This document shows positions 18,833 through 26,843 of a DNA stretch of 31,700 nucleotides, piece after piece (position 1 is the first letter of the stretch; every line of letters begins with the position of its first letter). The notes beneath the pieces were generated by a model that ran no database searches, had not been told where the DNA came from, and worked only from the letters and a program-made list of their open reading frames with translations. The DNA is from Bacillota bacterium (lineage in GTDB: Bacteria > Bacillota > Clostridia > Lachnospirales > Lachnospiraceae): positions 1 to 31,700 of the forward strand of contig JAEWPN010000040.1 in NCBI GenBank assembly GCA_023399455.1. Reading direction: 5' to 3'. Position numbers and translations under genes: made by a program.

Positions 18833-18891
18833 TAATTGTAATTAAGGTATGAATTAGATATAATAAAAGTTGTTTTGCAGATTTACAATTA
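18833..18891. repeat. Inverted repeat bracketing the internal promoter
   Basis: TAATTGTAA (18833-18841) and its exact reverse complement TTACAATTA (18883-18891) flank the promoter. The left arm covers the -35 hexamer and the right arm lies in the predicted 5' leader, with 41 bases between them. It could be a paired operator. Both arms are AT-rich, so chance is possible. Confidence 0.3.
18836..18864 (+). promoter_or_regulatory. Sigma-A type promoter before the ABC flippase gene
   Basis: TTGTAA (18836-18841), a 17-bp spacer, then a consensus TATAAT (18859-18864). Transcription should start near 18871, leaving a leader of about 43 bases before ATG 18914. It closely matches the promoter at 28777-28805, including spacer bases TTA-GGTAT and the flank TATAATAAAAG. 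It would allow region C to be expressed apart from the upstream genes. Confidence 0.7.
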
Positions 18892-18913
18892 GGAAGATAA
18901 ATGTGGAGAAAAT

Positions 18914-20653
18914 ATGATTAATCAATTAAGATACATTTTTAGCAGAAAAGAAAAAGTAAAGATAGTCCTTATCCTATTTATGGTTATAATGGGCAGCCTG
19001 CTCGAGCTTATGGGCGTTACGATTTTTATGCCTTTTACTGAAATACTAACGAATCCTTCCGTAATAAAAGAAAATGATTATTTATATTACTTCTATGATT
19101 TATTTCATTTTAGCACTGAGCAATATTTTCTGGCAGGGCTGACCGGTGTAATCATATTTATTTATATATTTAAAAATGCTTTCCTGGCGATAGAAAAAAA
19201 TGTGATTTATCGGTTTTGCTATAGCACACAGATGAAGCTGTCCGTCAATCTGTTAAAGTCTTATATGAAAAAGCCATATACTTTTCATCTCAATAAAAAT
19301 GTGGCGGAATTGCAAAGAAGCATACAAGAAGATACGGATTTGTTTGCAAAGGGCATTATTCATATCTTGGAGCTTATTATGGAGGTAACTGTCTGCGCGG
19401 TATTGGGAATCTATTTGTTTGTAGTCAGCAAGTCGATTGCCGCTCTTGTGCTCATTATGCTTTTACTTTGCTTAGGTGCATTTACAGCCTTATCGAAACG
19501 ATATTCGAAGAAGCTTGGAAGGAAGGGTCAGAAATACAGAGGGAAATTATATCAATGGATGAACCAGTCCTTAGGAGGAATTAAAGAAGTCAAAATTTTA
19601 AATAGAGAAGATTACTTTGTATCTGCTTATTCAGGCTATTTTGAGAAGTATGTTTATGGACTAAGAATAAATCGTTTGATAGCCGAATTACCCAGACATT
19701 TTGTAGAAGCCTCCTGTATGACAGGCCTTTTAGTAGCGATACTCGTTAAGATGTTTTTTGGATACAGCGATATTACCGTATATATTCCACAGATTGCAGT
19801 GTTTGCGGTTGCGGCTTTCAAGCTGCTTCCTTCTGTTGGGAAAATAAATTCACATGTGGCAGATATTTTGTACTCTCTGCCTTCTTTTGATTTGATTTAT
19901 CGCGATTTAAAGGAAATAGAAGGAAGCTCTGAAGAAGCGCATGGAGAGCGTGAGGAGTGGAACTTTGAGAAAGAGATAATTGTAAAGGATGTCAGCTATC
20001 ATTATCCCGATGCCGAGGAGCTGGTAATAGATAAAGCTAATTTTGTGATCCCGAAAGGGAAGACGGTAGCTTTTATCGGTTCATCAGGAGCCGGAAAAAC
20101 TACTATGGTAGATATAATCCTTGGCTTGCTGCAGCCGCAGGGAGGTCAAGTGCTGGCGGACGGATTGGATATTCATAAGAACCCAAACACTTGGCACCAT
20201 GAGCTTGGATATATACCGCAGGTAATATATTTATCGGATGATACCATACGGAATAACATTGCTTTTGGAGTGCCGGCAGAAGAAATTTCGGATAAGGCCG
20301 TTATTGAGGCGCTTAAAAAGGCTCAATTATATGATTTTGTGGACAATCTGACAGAGGGACTGGATACATTTGTCGGAGACAGGGGAGTAAGACTTTCCGG
20401 TGGACAGAGGCAGAGAATCGGAATTGCAAGAGCTCTTTATCATAATCCCGAGATTCTTGTGCTCGATGAGGCTACTTCCGCTCTTGATAATGAGACAGAG
20501 GCGGCGGTAATGGAAGCGATAGAGAACCTTCAGGGAATGAAGACGATGATTATTATTGCTCATAGGCTTACAACGATTAAAAATGTAGATGAAATTTATG
20601 AGGTTGCCGGAGGTAAAGTGCTGCCTAAGGCGAAGGACGAAGTGTTCGGGTAA
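18914..20653 (+). CDS. PglK-like ABC flippase (fused permease and ATPase)
   Basis: A 579-aa half-transporter. Residues 1 to about 335 form the six-helix permease (opening with a membrane segment containing LLELMGVTIFMPFTEIL, like PglK), and about 360 to 579 form the ATPase: Walker A GSSGAGKTT (G389-T397), Q-loop YIPQ, signature LSGGQ (L494-Q498), Walker B LVLDEATSALD (D518, E519) and switch H550 in IIAHRL. Overall pattern and length resemble Campylobacter PglK, which flips undecaprenyl-diphosphate oligosaccharide outward. No Wzx-type flippase is present in this window, so this protein is the best candidate exporter of the repeat unit. It is the first gene after the promoter at 18836. A general lipid or peptide exporter is the alternative, less likely in this context. 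Confidence 0.9.
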   Translation: MINQLRYIFSRKEKVKIVLILFMVIMGSLLELMGVTIFMPFTEILTNPSVIKENDYLYYFYDLFHFSTEQYFLAGLTGVIIFIYIFKNAFLAIEKNVIYRFCYSTQMKLSVNLLKSYMKKPYTFHLNKNVAELQRSIQEDTDLFAKGIIHILELIMEVTVCAVLGIYLFVVSKSIAALVLIMLLLCLGAFTALSKRYSKKLGRKGQKYRGKLYQWMNQSLGGIKEVKILNREDYFVSAYSGYFEKYVYGLRINRLIAELPRHFVEASCMTGLLVAILVKMFFGYSDITVYIPQIAVFAVAAFKLLPSVGKINSHVADILYSLPSFDLIYRDLKEIEGSSEEAHGEREEWNFEKEIIVKDVSYHYPDAEELVIDKANFVIPKGKTVAFIGSSGAGKTTMVDIILGLLQPQGGQVLADGLDIHKNPNTWHHELGYIPQVIYLSDDTIRNNIAFGVPAEEISDKAVIEALKKAQLYDFVDNLTEGLDTFVGDRGVRLSGGQRQRIGIARALYHNPEILVLDEATSALDNETEAAVMEAIENLQGMKTMIIIAHRLTTIKNVDEIYEVAGGKVLPKAKDEVFG

Positions 20654-20658
20654 GAAAA

Positions 20659-21723
20659 ATGAAAATAGTATTTGTAGTCCCTAATATGATTGGCGGTGGA
20701 ACAGAAAGAATTGTTTCGATTTTAGCGAACGAATATGTACAAAGAGGAATTGACACCGCCATTTTAATATTCGCAGGGGATAAAGTGGAATATGAACTGG
20801 ATAGACGAGTAGAGATAGTGAAGATTGGCGGGCCTTCCAACGGAAGTATTGGAGTGCGTTTGAAAAGAATAAAAGCAATGCGGAAATATTACCGTCAAAA
20901 TAGGGACTGCGTCATCTTTGCCTTTAGCGTAATGGGAGCAGTATTTTCATATATATCGACGGCGGGAAGCAGACATCCTATGCTCGTGTCGGAGAGAAAC
21001 AATCCTGAGGAATATGATCATAAGTGGCTGCGAGATTTTTTTTATCGGAGAGCGGACAGAGTCATCCTGCAGACGAAGGACGTACTTCAATGTTTTGACG
21101 AGATTATCCAAAAGAAAGCGGTAGTTATTCCCAATCCCATAGACCCTGACCTGCCACCCGTGTTTGAGGGGAAAAGAGTGAAAAAAATAACGGCGGTCGG
21201 GAGGCTGGAGGAACAAAAGAATCACCGGCTATTGATAGAGGCGTTTTATGAATTCCAGAAAGAATTCCCGGAATATACGTTGGAGTTGTATGGAAGAGGC
21301 TCTTTGGAAAATGACTTGAAAAAACTGGTGCAAACCTTGGAAATGGAAGAAAAAGTGCATTTTAATGGATTTTGTGCAAATGCACGAGAGAAAATAAGAG
21401 ATAGTATGATATATGTGCTCCCCTCCAGATACGAAGGGATTTCTAACTCTATGATAGAAGCTCTTGCTATGGGAATACCGGTAATTGCCACTGACTGTCC
21501 GGTAGGCGGTACGAGAATGTGCATTAGGGACGGTGAAAATGGAATCATGATTCCTGTAGATGACAAAAGAGCCTTATGTGTGTCGATGAAAAAAATTGCC
21601 TCAGATGAACAATTCGCACTATCTATTTCAAAAAATGCTGCCAAGCTGCGAGAACAATTTTCCATAGGGAAGATTGCGGATAAACTGCTGGATTCCATGG
21701 CACTTGGCAGGGAAGGAAATTAA
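20659..21723 (+). CDS. GT4 glycosyltransferase (PglH/AmsD-like)
   Basis: A 354-aa GT-B fold transferase: FVVPNMIGGGTERIVSILAN at the start, then VSERNNPEEYDHKWLRDFFY, VIPNPIDPDLP, AVGRLEEQKNHRLLIEAF, LELYGRGSLE and the E-x7-E site EGISNSMIE (E259 and E267), then ATDCPVGG. This set resembles PglH, PglJ and AmsD type enzymes that add hexoses or N-acetylhexosamines to lipid-linked oligosaccharides. It lies five bases after the PglK-like flippase, a pairing that echoes pgl clusters. The ribosome binding site is weak (CGGGTAAG), suggesting dependence on translation of the upstream gene. Donor sugar unknown. Confidence 0.92.
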   Translation: MKIVFVVPNMIGGGTERIVSILANEYVQRGIDTAILIFAGDKVEYELDRRVEIVKIGGPSNGSIGVRLKRIKAMRKYYRQNRDCVIFAFSVMGAVFSYISTAGSRHPMLVSERNNPEEYDHKWLRDFFYRRADRVILQTKDVLQCFDEIIQKKAVVIPNPIDPDLPPVFEGKRVKKITAVGRLEEQKNHRLLIEAFYEFQKEFPEYTLELYGRGSLENDLKKLVQTLEMEEKVHFNGFCANAREKIRDSMIYVLPSRYEGISNSMIEALAMGIPVIATDCPVGGTRMCIRDGENGIMIPVDDKRALCVSMKKIASDEQFALSISKNAAKLREQFSIGKIADKLLDSMALGREGN

Positions 21724-21724
21724 T

Positions 21725-22831
21725 ATGCGCATCTTAATTATAAACCCTATCTTATATACGTCGGAGACGGAAAAGATTCCCACCGTAGATTCTATTAAGG
21801 ATACGATGATTTATTCTATGTGTTTAGGGTTCATTAAGAATGGACATGAGCCGATACTTATTGCTGCATCCGACTATAAACCCCAAAGCGAGGAGGATTA
21901 TCCCTTTGAGGTCGTATGGCTGGACAGCGTGTGGAAAAATATATGCAAGCCTCGGTGCTTGCCGTACCTGCCCCAGCTTAGCGCTTATATAAAGAAAAAC
22001 AAAAAAGAGATAGACGGAATTATTTCCAGTGAAGTATTTTCGTTATGTTCGCTCACCGCAGCGAAAAACCTGCCTGATAAGACTGTTATATGGCATGAAT
22101 TGGGAGCTCATAACAGGATGCTGCATTATATTCCGTCAAAAGTATGGTATAACGTGGTGGCTGGGCTCTTTTTAAGGAAAATATTAATAATTCCGCGTTC
22201 TGAAAGGGCAAAGGCTTTTATTGGGCAATATTGTAATAATGTATCGGATATTACAATAGATCATGGCGTTGACATAAGCACTATGAAAACTAAAAAAGAT
22301 AAAGAGAAACGTTTTGTAGTAGTATCGCAGTTAATCGGCCGTAAAAGAATAGATAGAGTAATTGAGGCATTTTCCGAATATCTTGATCAAAGCGGAGAAA
22401 AGAAAGAATATATGTTGGATATTATAGGCCAGGGTGAGTTGGAACAGCAATTAAAAAAACAGGCTGAAAAATTGGGAATAAAAGATTCTGTGATTTTTCA
22501 TGGATGGATGAACCATGAGCAAATGGCTCCTATTGTAGCAGATGCGAAGGCGCTGCTCGTATATACTGAAAAGGATAATAATATGGTTTCCATAGCGGAG
22601 AGCATTGCGGCGGGGACTCCGGTTATAACAACGTCGGTACCTTTTAATGCGGCCTATATTGAAAAAGAAAAGCTGGGAATTGTGGATGACCATTGGAATA
22701 AGGATGCCTTAAACTATATATGCGAAGAAAATGAGCGATTTGTACGGAATTGTCTGCTTTATAGAGAAAAGCTGACGGCCGAGTATTGTGCCAGCCAGTT
22801 TGTTGAGGCTTTGAGAACGCTAACCCAATGA
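21725..22831 (+). CDS. GT4 glycosyltransferase, variant donor motif
   Basis: A 368-aa GT-B fold transferase starting at ATG 21725, set by GGAAGGA (21711-21717); the in-frame codon at 21674 lies in the neighbour and is rejected. N-terminal half: RILIINPILYTSETEKIPTV. Donor half: FVVVSQLIGRKRIDRVIEAF, LDIIGQGELEQQ and FHGWMNHEQM. At the usual E-x7-E site the sequence reads EKDNNMVSIAE, so the first Glu position aligns to Asp (D-x7-E) or the spacing is changed by two. The central AIWHELGAHNR-like stretch (VIWHELGAHNRM) supplies a His typical of the acceptor side. Likely active, but specificity unknown. Confidence 0.85.
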   Translation: MRILIINPILYTSETEKIPTVDSIKDTMIYSMCLGFIKNGHEPILIAASDYKPQSEEDYPFEVVWLDSVWKNICKPRCLPYLPQLSAYIKKNKKEIDGIISSEVFSLCSLTAAKNLPDKTVIWHELGAHNRMLHYIPSKVWYNVVAGLFLRKILIIPRSERAKAFIGQYCNNVSDITIDHGVDISTMKTKKDKEKRFVVVSQLIGRKRIDRVIEAFSEYLDQSGEKKEYMLDIIGQGELEQQLKKQAEKLGIKDSVIFHGWMNHEQMAPIVADAKALLVYTEKDNNMVSIAESIAAGTPVITTSVPFNAAYIEKEKLGIVDDHWNKDALNYICEENERFVRNCLLYREKLTAEYCASQFVEALRTLTQ

Positions 22832-22849
22832 AAACGGAGGAAAATAATT

Positions 22850-23986
22850 ATGCGTGTATTATATATGTCCCATCGATATCATACAAATCAGAATACCATA
22901 ATGAAGGGATGGGTAGAAAATAATCACGAGATTTGCTTCTTAAGCCAATATGCGGGAAGAATTGAAGATTATACTTATGTAAGGCCGGTTGTAGTGGGAT
23001 ATTCGGCTTTTTTTCAGTTTATCTATTATATTTATGTAAATATTTTGTTCCGCAAAGATCCGTATGCCATGGACATGCGGTTAAAATATGGAATACCTCC
23101 TATTTTTAAGGCGCGAAAGCTGATAAAAGAGTTTAAGCCTGATGTTGCTATTTTGCGGGAACGTTCCATTTATACAATTTGTTTAAATGCTATTTGTCGG
23201 AGTCTGCATATTCCAACTATTTTATATAACTTAAGCCCGGTATGGGACAAACCTAAGAAAATGGATCTTGCACATAAAATAGTATGGAAATTAACGCCAA
23301 AGTACAGGATGACTCCCTCGAAGCTGGTAGGTGTAGATTTCGCGGGACTGGTAAAAGATGAATATGGATATTTTGCTCCATTTTTGATGGAAGCAAGGGT
23401 AGAACCTGAGAAAAAGAAATATTTTAAGGATGGAAGAATCAACGTATTCTGTATTGGAAAATATCAAAAAATTAAAAATCACTTTATGACGGTTCAAGTA
23501 ATTGAAGAACTTCTTGATAAGTACGATCTTCATCTTACGATAGCCGGGGAAGTCTCTTCTGATTTCCATAGGGAATATTATGCCGCGCTGAAGAAGTATA
23601 TCGAAGAACATCAACTGCAGAATAATGTTACCTTGCTGCAAAATCTTAATAAAGAGCAAGTATTTGCTCAATATGAGCAAGCGGACGTATACGTGATTCC
23701 CAGTACGCAAGAAGCGGCAACAATAACGGTAATAGAAGCGATGGCATTTTCCATACCGGCAATCTGCGGTAGTGATAACGGTACGGCGAGCTACATCGAT
23801 GAAGGAAATAACGGTTATGTCTTTGAAGATAATGACAAAGAGGATTATAAGAAAAAGTTGGAGATGATTGTGTGTGACAGGGGGAATATTCCTAAGATGG
23901 GACGCGCAGGTTATCAAACAGTGTTAAATAATCACCAGTTTAGAAATTATTACGATGTGGTGGAAGAAATAATGGGAAAAATGTAA
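22850..23986 (+). CDS. GT4 glycosyltransferase
   Basis: A 378-aa GT-B fold transferase. It starts MRVLYMSHRYHTNQNTIMKG and has KLIKEFKPDVAILRERSIY in the first half. The donor half shows FCIGKYQKIKNHFMTVQVIEEL, LTIAGEVSSDF, and the E-x7-E site EAATITVIE followed by AMAFSIPAIC. GGAGG (22836-22840) is nine bases from the ATG. No membrane helix, though FFQFIYYIYVNILF near residues 55-70 could touch the membrane, as expected for enzymes acting on lipid-linked acceptors. Sugar unknown. Confidence 0.88.
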   Translation: MRVLYMSHRYHTNQNTIMKGWVENNHEICFLSQYAGRIEDYTYVRPVVVGYSAFFQFIYYIYVNILFRKDPYAMDMRLKYGIPPIFKARKLIKEFKPDVAILRERSIYTICLNAICRSLHIPTILYNLSPVWDKPKKMDLAHKIVWKLTPKYRMTPSKLVGVDFAGLVKDEYGYFAPFLMEARVEPEKKKYFKDGRINVFCIGKYQKIKNHFMTVQVIEELLDKYDLHLTIAGEVSSDFHREYYAALKKYIEEHQLQNNVTLLQNLNKEQVFAQYEQADVYVIPSTQEAATITVIEAMAFSIPAICGSDNGTASYIDEGNNGYVFEDNDKEDYKKKLEMIVCDRGNIPKMGRAGYQTVLNNHQFRNYYDVVEEIMGKM

Positions 23987-24028
23987 TATAGAGTATATAA
24001 ATGACAGTATTATGTTGGGGTGGAAGTA

Positions 24029-25510
24029 ATGATTTTCAATTCTTTTCAATTTTTGATATTCTTTCCTGCAGTAATTTTAATATATGCAATAGTGCCGAAA
24101 AGAATAAGATATATATGGCTGCTCATCGCCAGTTATTGTTTCTACATGTTCTGGAATGCGAAGTACGGATTGCTTTTGCTTTTTGTTACGGCAATCACAT
24201 GGCTTTGCGGCATATTATTGGATGCGATAGATCAAAAGGGCTGGGATGAGGATAAGGGGATAAGATGGAAAAGATGGTGTATAGGAGGAGTATTTACTGC
24301 CAATTTATCCTTGCTGTTATTTTTTAAATACATTAATTTTCTGATAGATAACATCAATTTTATTTTAGAAAAAGCACACTTGAGAGTTCTTTCCTCCGGA
24401 CTGGATATTGTACTGCCGGTGGGAATATCTTTTTATATTTTTCAGGCATTGGGTTACACGATGGATGTGTATAGAAGGAACGTAAGTGCAGAAAAGAATT
24501 TCTTAAAGTATGCTTTGTTCGTAGCCTTTTTCCCACAGCAGCTTTCCGGTCCGATCGGTCGGTCGACAAGTATTCTGGGACAAATAAGAAGGCTGGAAGA
24601 GTTAGAGATATGGAATTATGAACGGATAACCCGCGGTGTTCATTTAATGCTTTGGGGGTTCTTCCAAAAGCTTGTTATTGCCGATCGAATAGCGATAGTT
24701 GTCAATCAAGTATATGGTTCGTATCAGGAATATGGCTTTGTAGAGCTTTTTACTGCGATGGTATTATTTGCTTTTCAAATTTATACTGATTTTGGAGGAT
24801 ACAGCAATATTGCCAGAGGCGTGGCGCAGATAATGGGAATTGAACTGATAGATAATTTCCATCAGCCTTATTTGGCCAAGGATATTAAGAGTTTCTGGCG
24901 AAGATGGCATATTTCGTTAACCTCATGGCTTACCGATTATCTATATATTCCGATAGGCGGTAACCGCAAAGGAAAAATCAGGCAGTATTTTAATATTATG
25001 ATCGTTTTCTTATGCAGCGGACTATGGCATGGTGCGAGCTGGACCTATGTGATATGGGGAACTATTCACGGGATTTTCCAGGTGGCCGGTAATTTAAAGA
25101 CCCAGATAAGCAGAAACCGAGGGAAGAGTGTTAAGGAACATTGGATATTGGGAATATGGAAAATAGGTTTTACCTTCGTTCTTGTCAGCTTTGCCTGGAT
25201 ATTCTTCAAAGCCGATACTATAAGTCAGGCATGGGGAATTATCGGACAAATGTTTAAGCATCGCAGGCTGCATTCCTTTACGGATATGGGACTCGACTAC
25301 GTGAACTGGCTGGTGCTTATTTTTGCGCTTATCCTCCTCATCCTTGTGGATTGCCTGCATGAAGGCGGGAACAGAATCAGGGAAAGCTTATATAAGAAAA
25401 ATGCCGGAATCCGATTATGCGTTTATGTATTCGGTTTATGGGCGGTTATTATGTTTGGGGTTTATGGACTTCAATACGATGTAAGCAATTTTATTTACAG
25501 CCAGTTTTAA
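24029..25510 (+). CDS. MBOAT-family O-acyltransferase (AlgI/DltB/PatA-like)
   Basis: A 493-aa membrane-bound O-acyltransferase with about ten to twelve helices. The start IFNSFQFLIFFPAVIL is the usual opening of this family; PVGISFYIFQALGYTMDVYR, PQQLSGPIGR, FQIYTDFGGYSNIARG, FWRRWHISLTSWL (H294) and GLWHGASWTYVIWG (catalytic His H334) follow in standard order. These proteins move acyl groups, usually acetyl, across the membrane for transfer to glycans. The next gene encodes an SGNH protein, the usual partner in two-component O-acetylation. The track-open codon at 24020 is GTG; ATG 24029 fits the family start and has GGGGTGG just upstream. Confidence 0.95.
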   Translation: MIFNSFQFLIFFPAVILIYAIVPKRIRYIWLLIASYCFYMFWNAKYGLLLLFVTAITWLCGILLDAIDQKGWDEDKGIRWKRWCIGGVFTANLSLLLFFKYINFLIDNINFILEKAHLRVLSSGLDIVLPVGISFYIFQALGYTMDVYRRNVSAEKNFLKYALFVAFFPQQLSGPIGRSTSILGQIRRLEELEIWNYERITRGVHLMLWGFFQKLVIADRIAIVVNQVYGSYQEYGFVELFTAMVLFAFQIYTDFGGYSNIARGVAQIMGIELIDNFHQPYLAKDIKSFWRRWHISLTSWLTDYLYIPIGGNRKGKIRQYFNIMIVFLCSGLWHGASWTYVIWGTIHGIFQVAGNLKTQISRNRGKSVKEHWILGIWKIGFTFVLVSFAWIFFKADTISQAWGIIGQMFKHRRLHSFTDMGLDYVNWLVLIFALILLILVDCLHEGGNRIRESLYKKNAGIRLCVYVFGLWAVIMFGVYGLQYDVSNFIYSQF

Positions 25511-25520
25511 GGAGCGGCAA

Positions 25521-26843
25521 ATGAAAAATAAATCAAAATATTTGAAAAGGACAGCTTTTGTCGTCGTATTTATAGTTCTCTTCTGGGCAGTAAACGAGAC
25601 AGCGCGTTTTCTTGTCGTTGACGATACTAAATCATATACGAGAGTTACACTGGAGGAAATGTATGAGCAGAAAGAGATTGATGTTTTATTCCTCGGTTCC
25701 TCTCATTGCTACCGTGCAATTAATCCGGCAGTCCTTGATGATATATGGGAAACGAATACATTTAATTTGGGAAGCTCTTCCCAGCGGACGGATGGAAGCT
25801 ATTATCTTCTAAAAGAAGCAGGAAAAAGCAGGGAAATAAAAAAAGTATATATGGAAGTTTTCTGCGACGTAGTGGGGCAGAATGAAAGCTATCAATCTCC
25901 CAATGCTATGTATATTATTTCTGATTATATGAAACCCTCTTTCAATCGGATGGAGTATTTGTGGAAAAGCGGAGGTGAGGATTATCTGGTACACGGTCTT
26001 GTTCTTTCCCGCAGAAACTGGGAGAATTTATTCGACCCGATATATATAAAAGATATTCTGCGTAAAAAAATAAATAGGGATTATTTGAATTATGAGTATG
26101 TAACAAATGAAGATGAGTATTATGCGGGAAAAGGCTTCGTCTATAGCCAAAAGGCGGCGGAGAGCGATTTCCTTTCTTCTGCCAGTCATTTTGCGCCGAT
26201 TTCCGAGGAAGCAATTTCTGTAAAAAGCCAGGAATACCTGAATAAGATTATTTCCTATTGCCAGAGCAGAGGGATCGAGATTGTATTTTATTCGGCGCCT
26301 ATGCCGGATTTTAGGCTGATAGATATCGGTAATTATGATTCATATATTATGCAGATGAAGGATTTTCTGAAAGGTAAAAATGTGACATACTATGATTTTA
26401 ATCTATGCAGGCCTGAATTCTTGGATTTGGACGGAACTGATTTTCAGGATGATCAGCACTTGAATGGAAAGGGGGCGAACGCCTTCACCGCCGCCTTCGC
26501 TGGTGTTATGTCTGAGAAAGATCCGGAAAAGGCCTTTTATGACAGCTATGAGCAGAAGCTAAAGGAAAGTCCGGCCAAGGCATATGGATTAATATGCGAG
26601 TGTACGGAGACTGCCGGAGATGTCTCCACATACACGATCACACCAATTGTCAATAAATTGGATAAGATTTATTATGCTATTTCTAAAAGAGAGGAAAATG
26701 ATGCGGATTATCATATGCTAAGGGACTATGAGGAAGATAGATATTTCACGCTTCCGGCAAATGAAAATGGTTATATATATGTTTATATGACTTTCAAAAA
26801 GGAAGGGAAGACACCGGTTCATGAAGCAAAATTCAATTATTGA
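25521..26843 (+). CDS. SGNH-type acyltransferase, MBOAT partner
   Basis: A 440-aa protein with one N-terminal membrane helix (about residues 11-29) and an extracytoplasmic SGNH domain. VLFLGSSHCYRAINP carries the nucleophile (S61 in GSSH), and DDQHLNGKGA carries the Asp/His pair (D310 or D311 with H313). This resembles AlgJ/AlgX/DltD-type partners that finish O-acylation of polymers together with an MBOAT protein. From about residue 345 to the end there is an extra, probably beta-rich domain without catalytic motifs. AAGGAG (25509-25514) sets the ATG. The last 23 bases overlap the next gene in another frame, implying coupled translation of the polymerase. Confidence 0.88.
   Translation: MKNKSKYLKRTAFVVVFIVLFWAVNETARFLVVDDTKSYTRVTLEEMYEQKEIDVLFLGSSHCYRAINPAVLDDIWETNTFNLGSSSQRTDGSYYLLKEAGKSREIKKVYMEVFCDVVGQNESYQSPNAMYIISDYMKPSFNRMEYLWKSGGEDYLVHGLVLSRRNWENLFDPIYIKDILRKKINRDYLNYEYVTNEDEYYAGKGFVYSQKAAESDFLSSASHFAPISEEAISVKSQEYLNKIISYCQSRGIEIVFYSAPMPDFRLIDIGNYDSYIMQMKDFLKGKNVTYYDFNLCRPEFLDLDGTDFQDDQHLNGKGANAFTAAFAGVMSEKDPEKAFYDSYEQKLKESPAKAYGLICECTETAGDVSTYTITPIVNKLDKIYYAISKREENDADYHMLRDYEEDRYFTLPANENGYIYVYMTFKKEGKTPVHEAKFNY

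Noticed and set aside
18914..20653. Bacteriocin or peptide-exporting ABC transporter
   Set aside because: There is no N-terminal peptidase domain and no precursor peptide gene nearby; overall pattern and context fit a PglK-like glycolipid flippase.
23291..23917. 208-codon open frame on the minus strand
   Set aside because: It lies wholly inside the GT4 gene at 22850-23986, has low-complexity hydrophobic and basic composition without recognisable domains, and no ribosome binding site that I can see.
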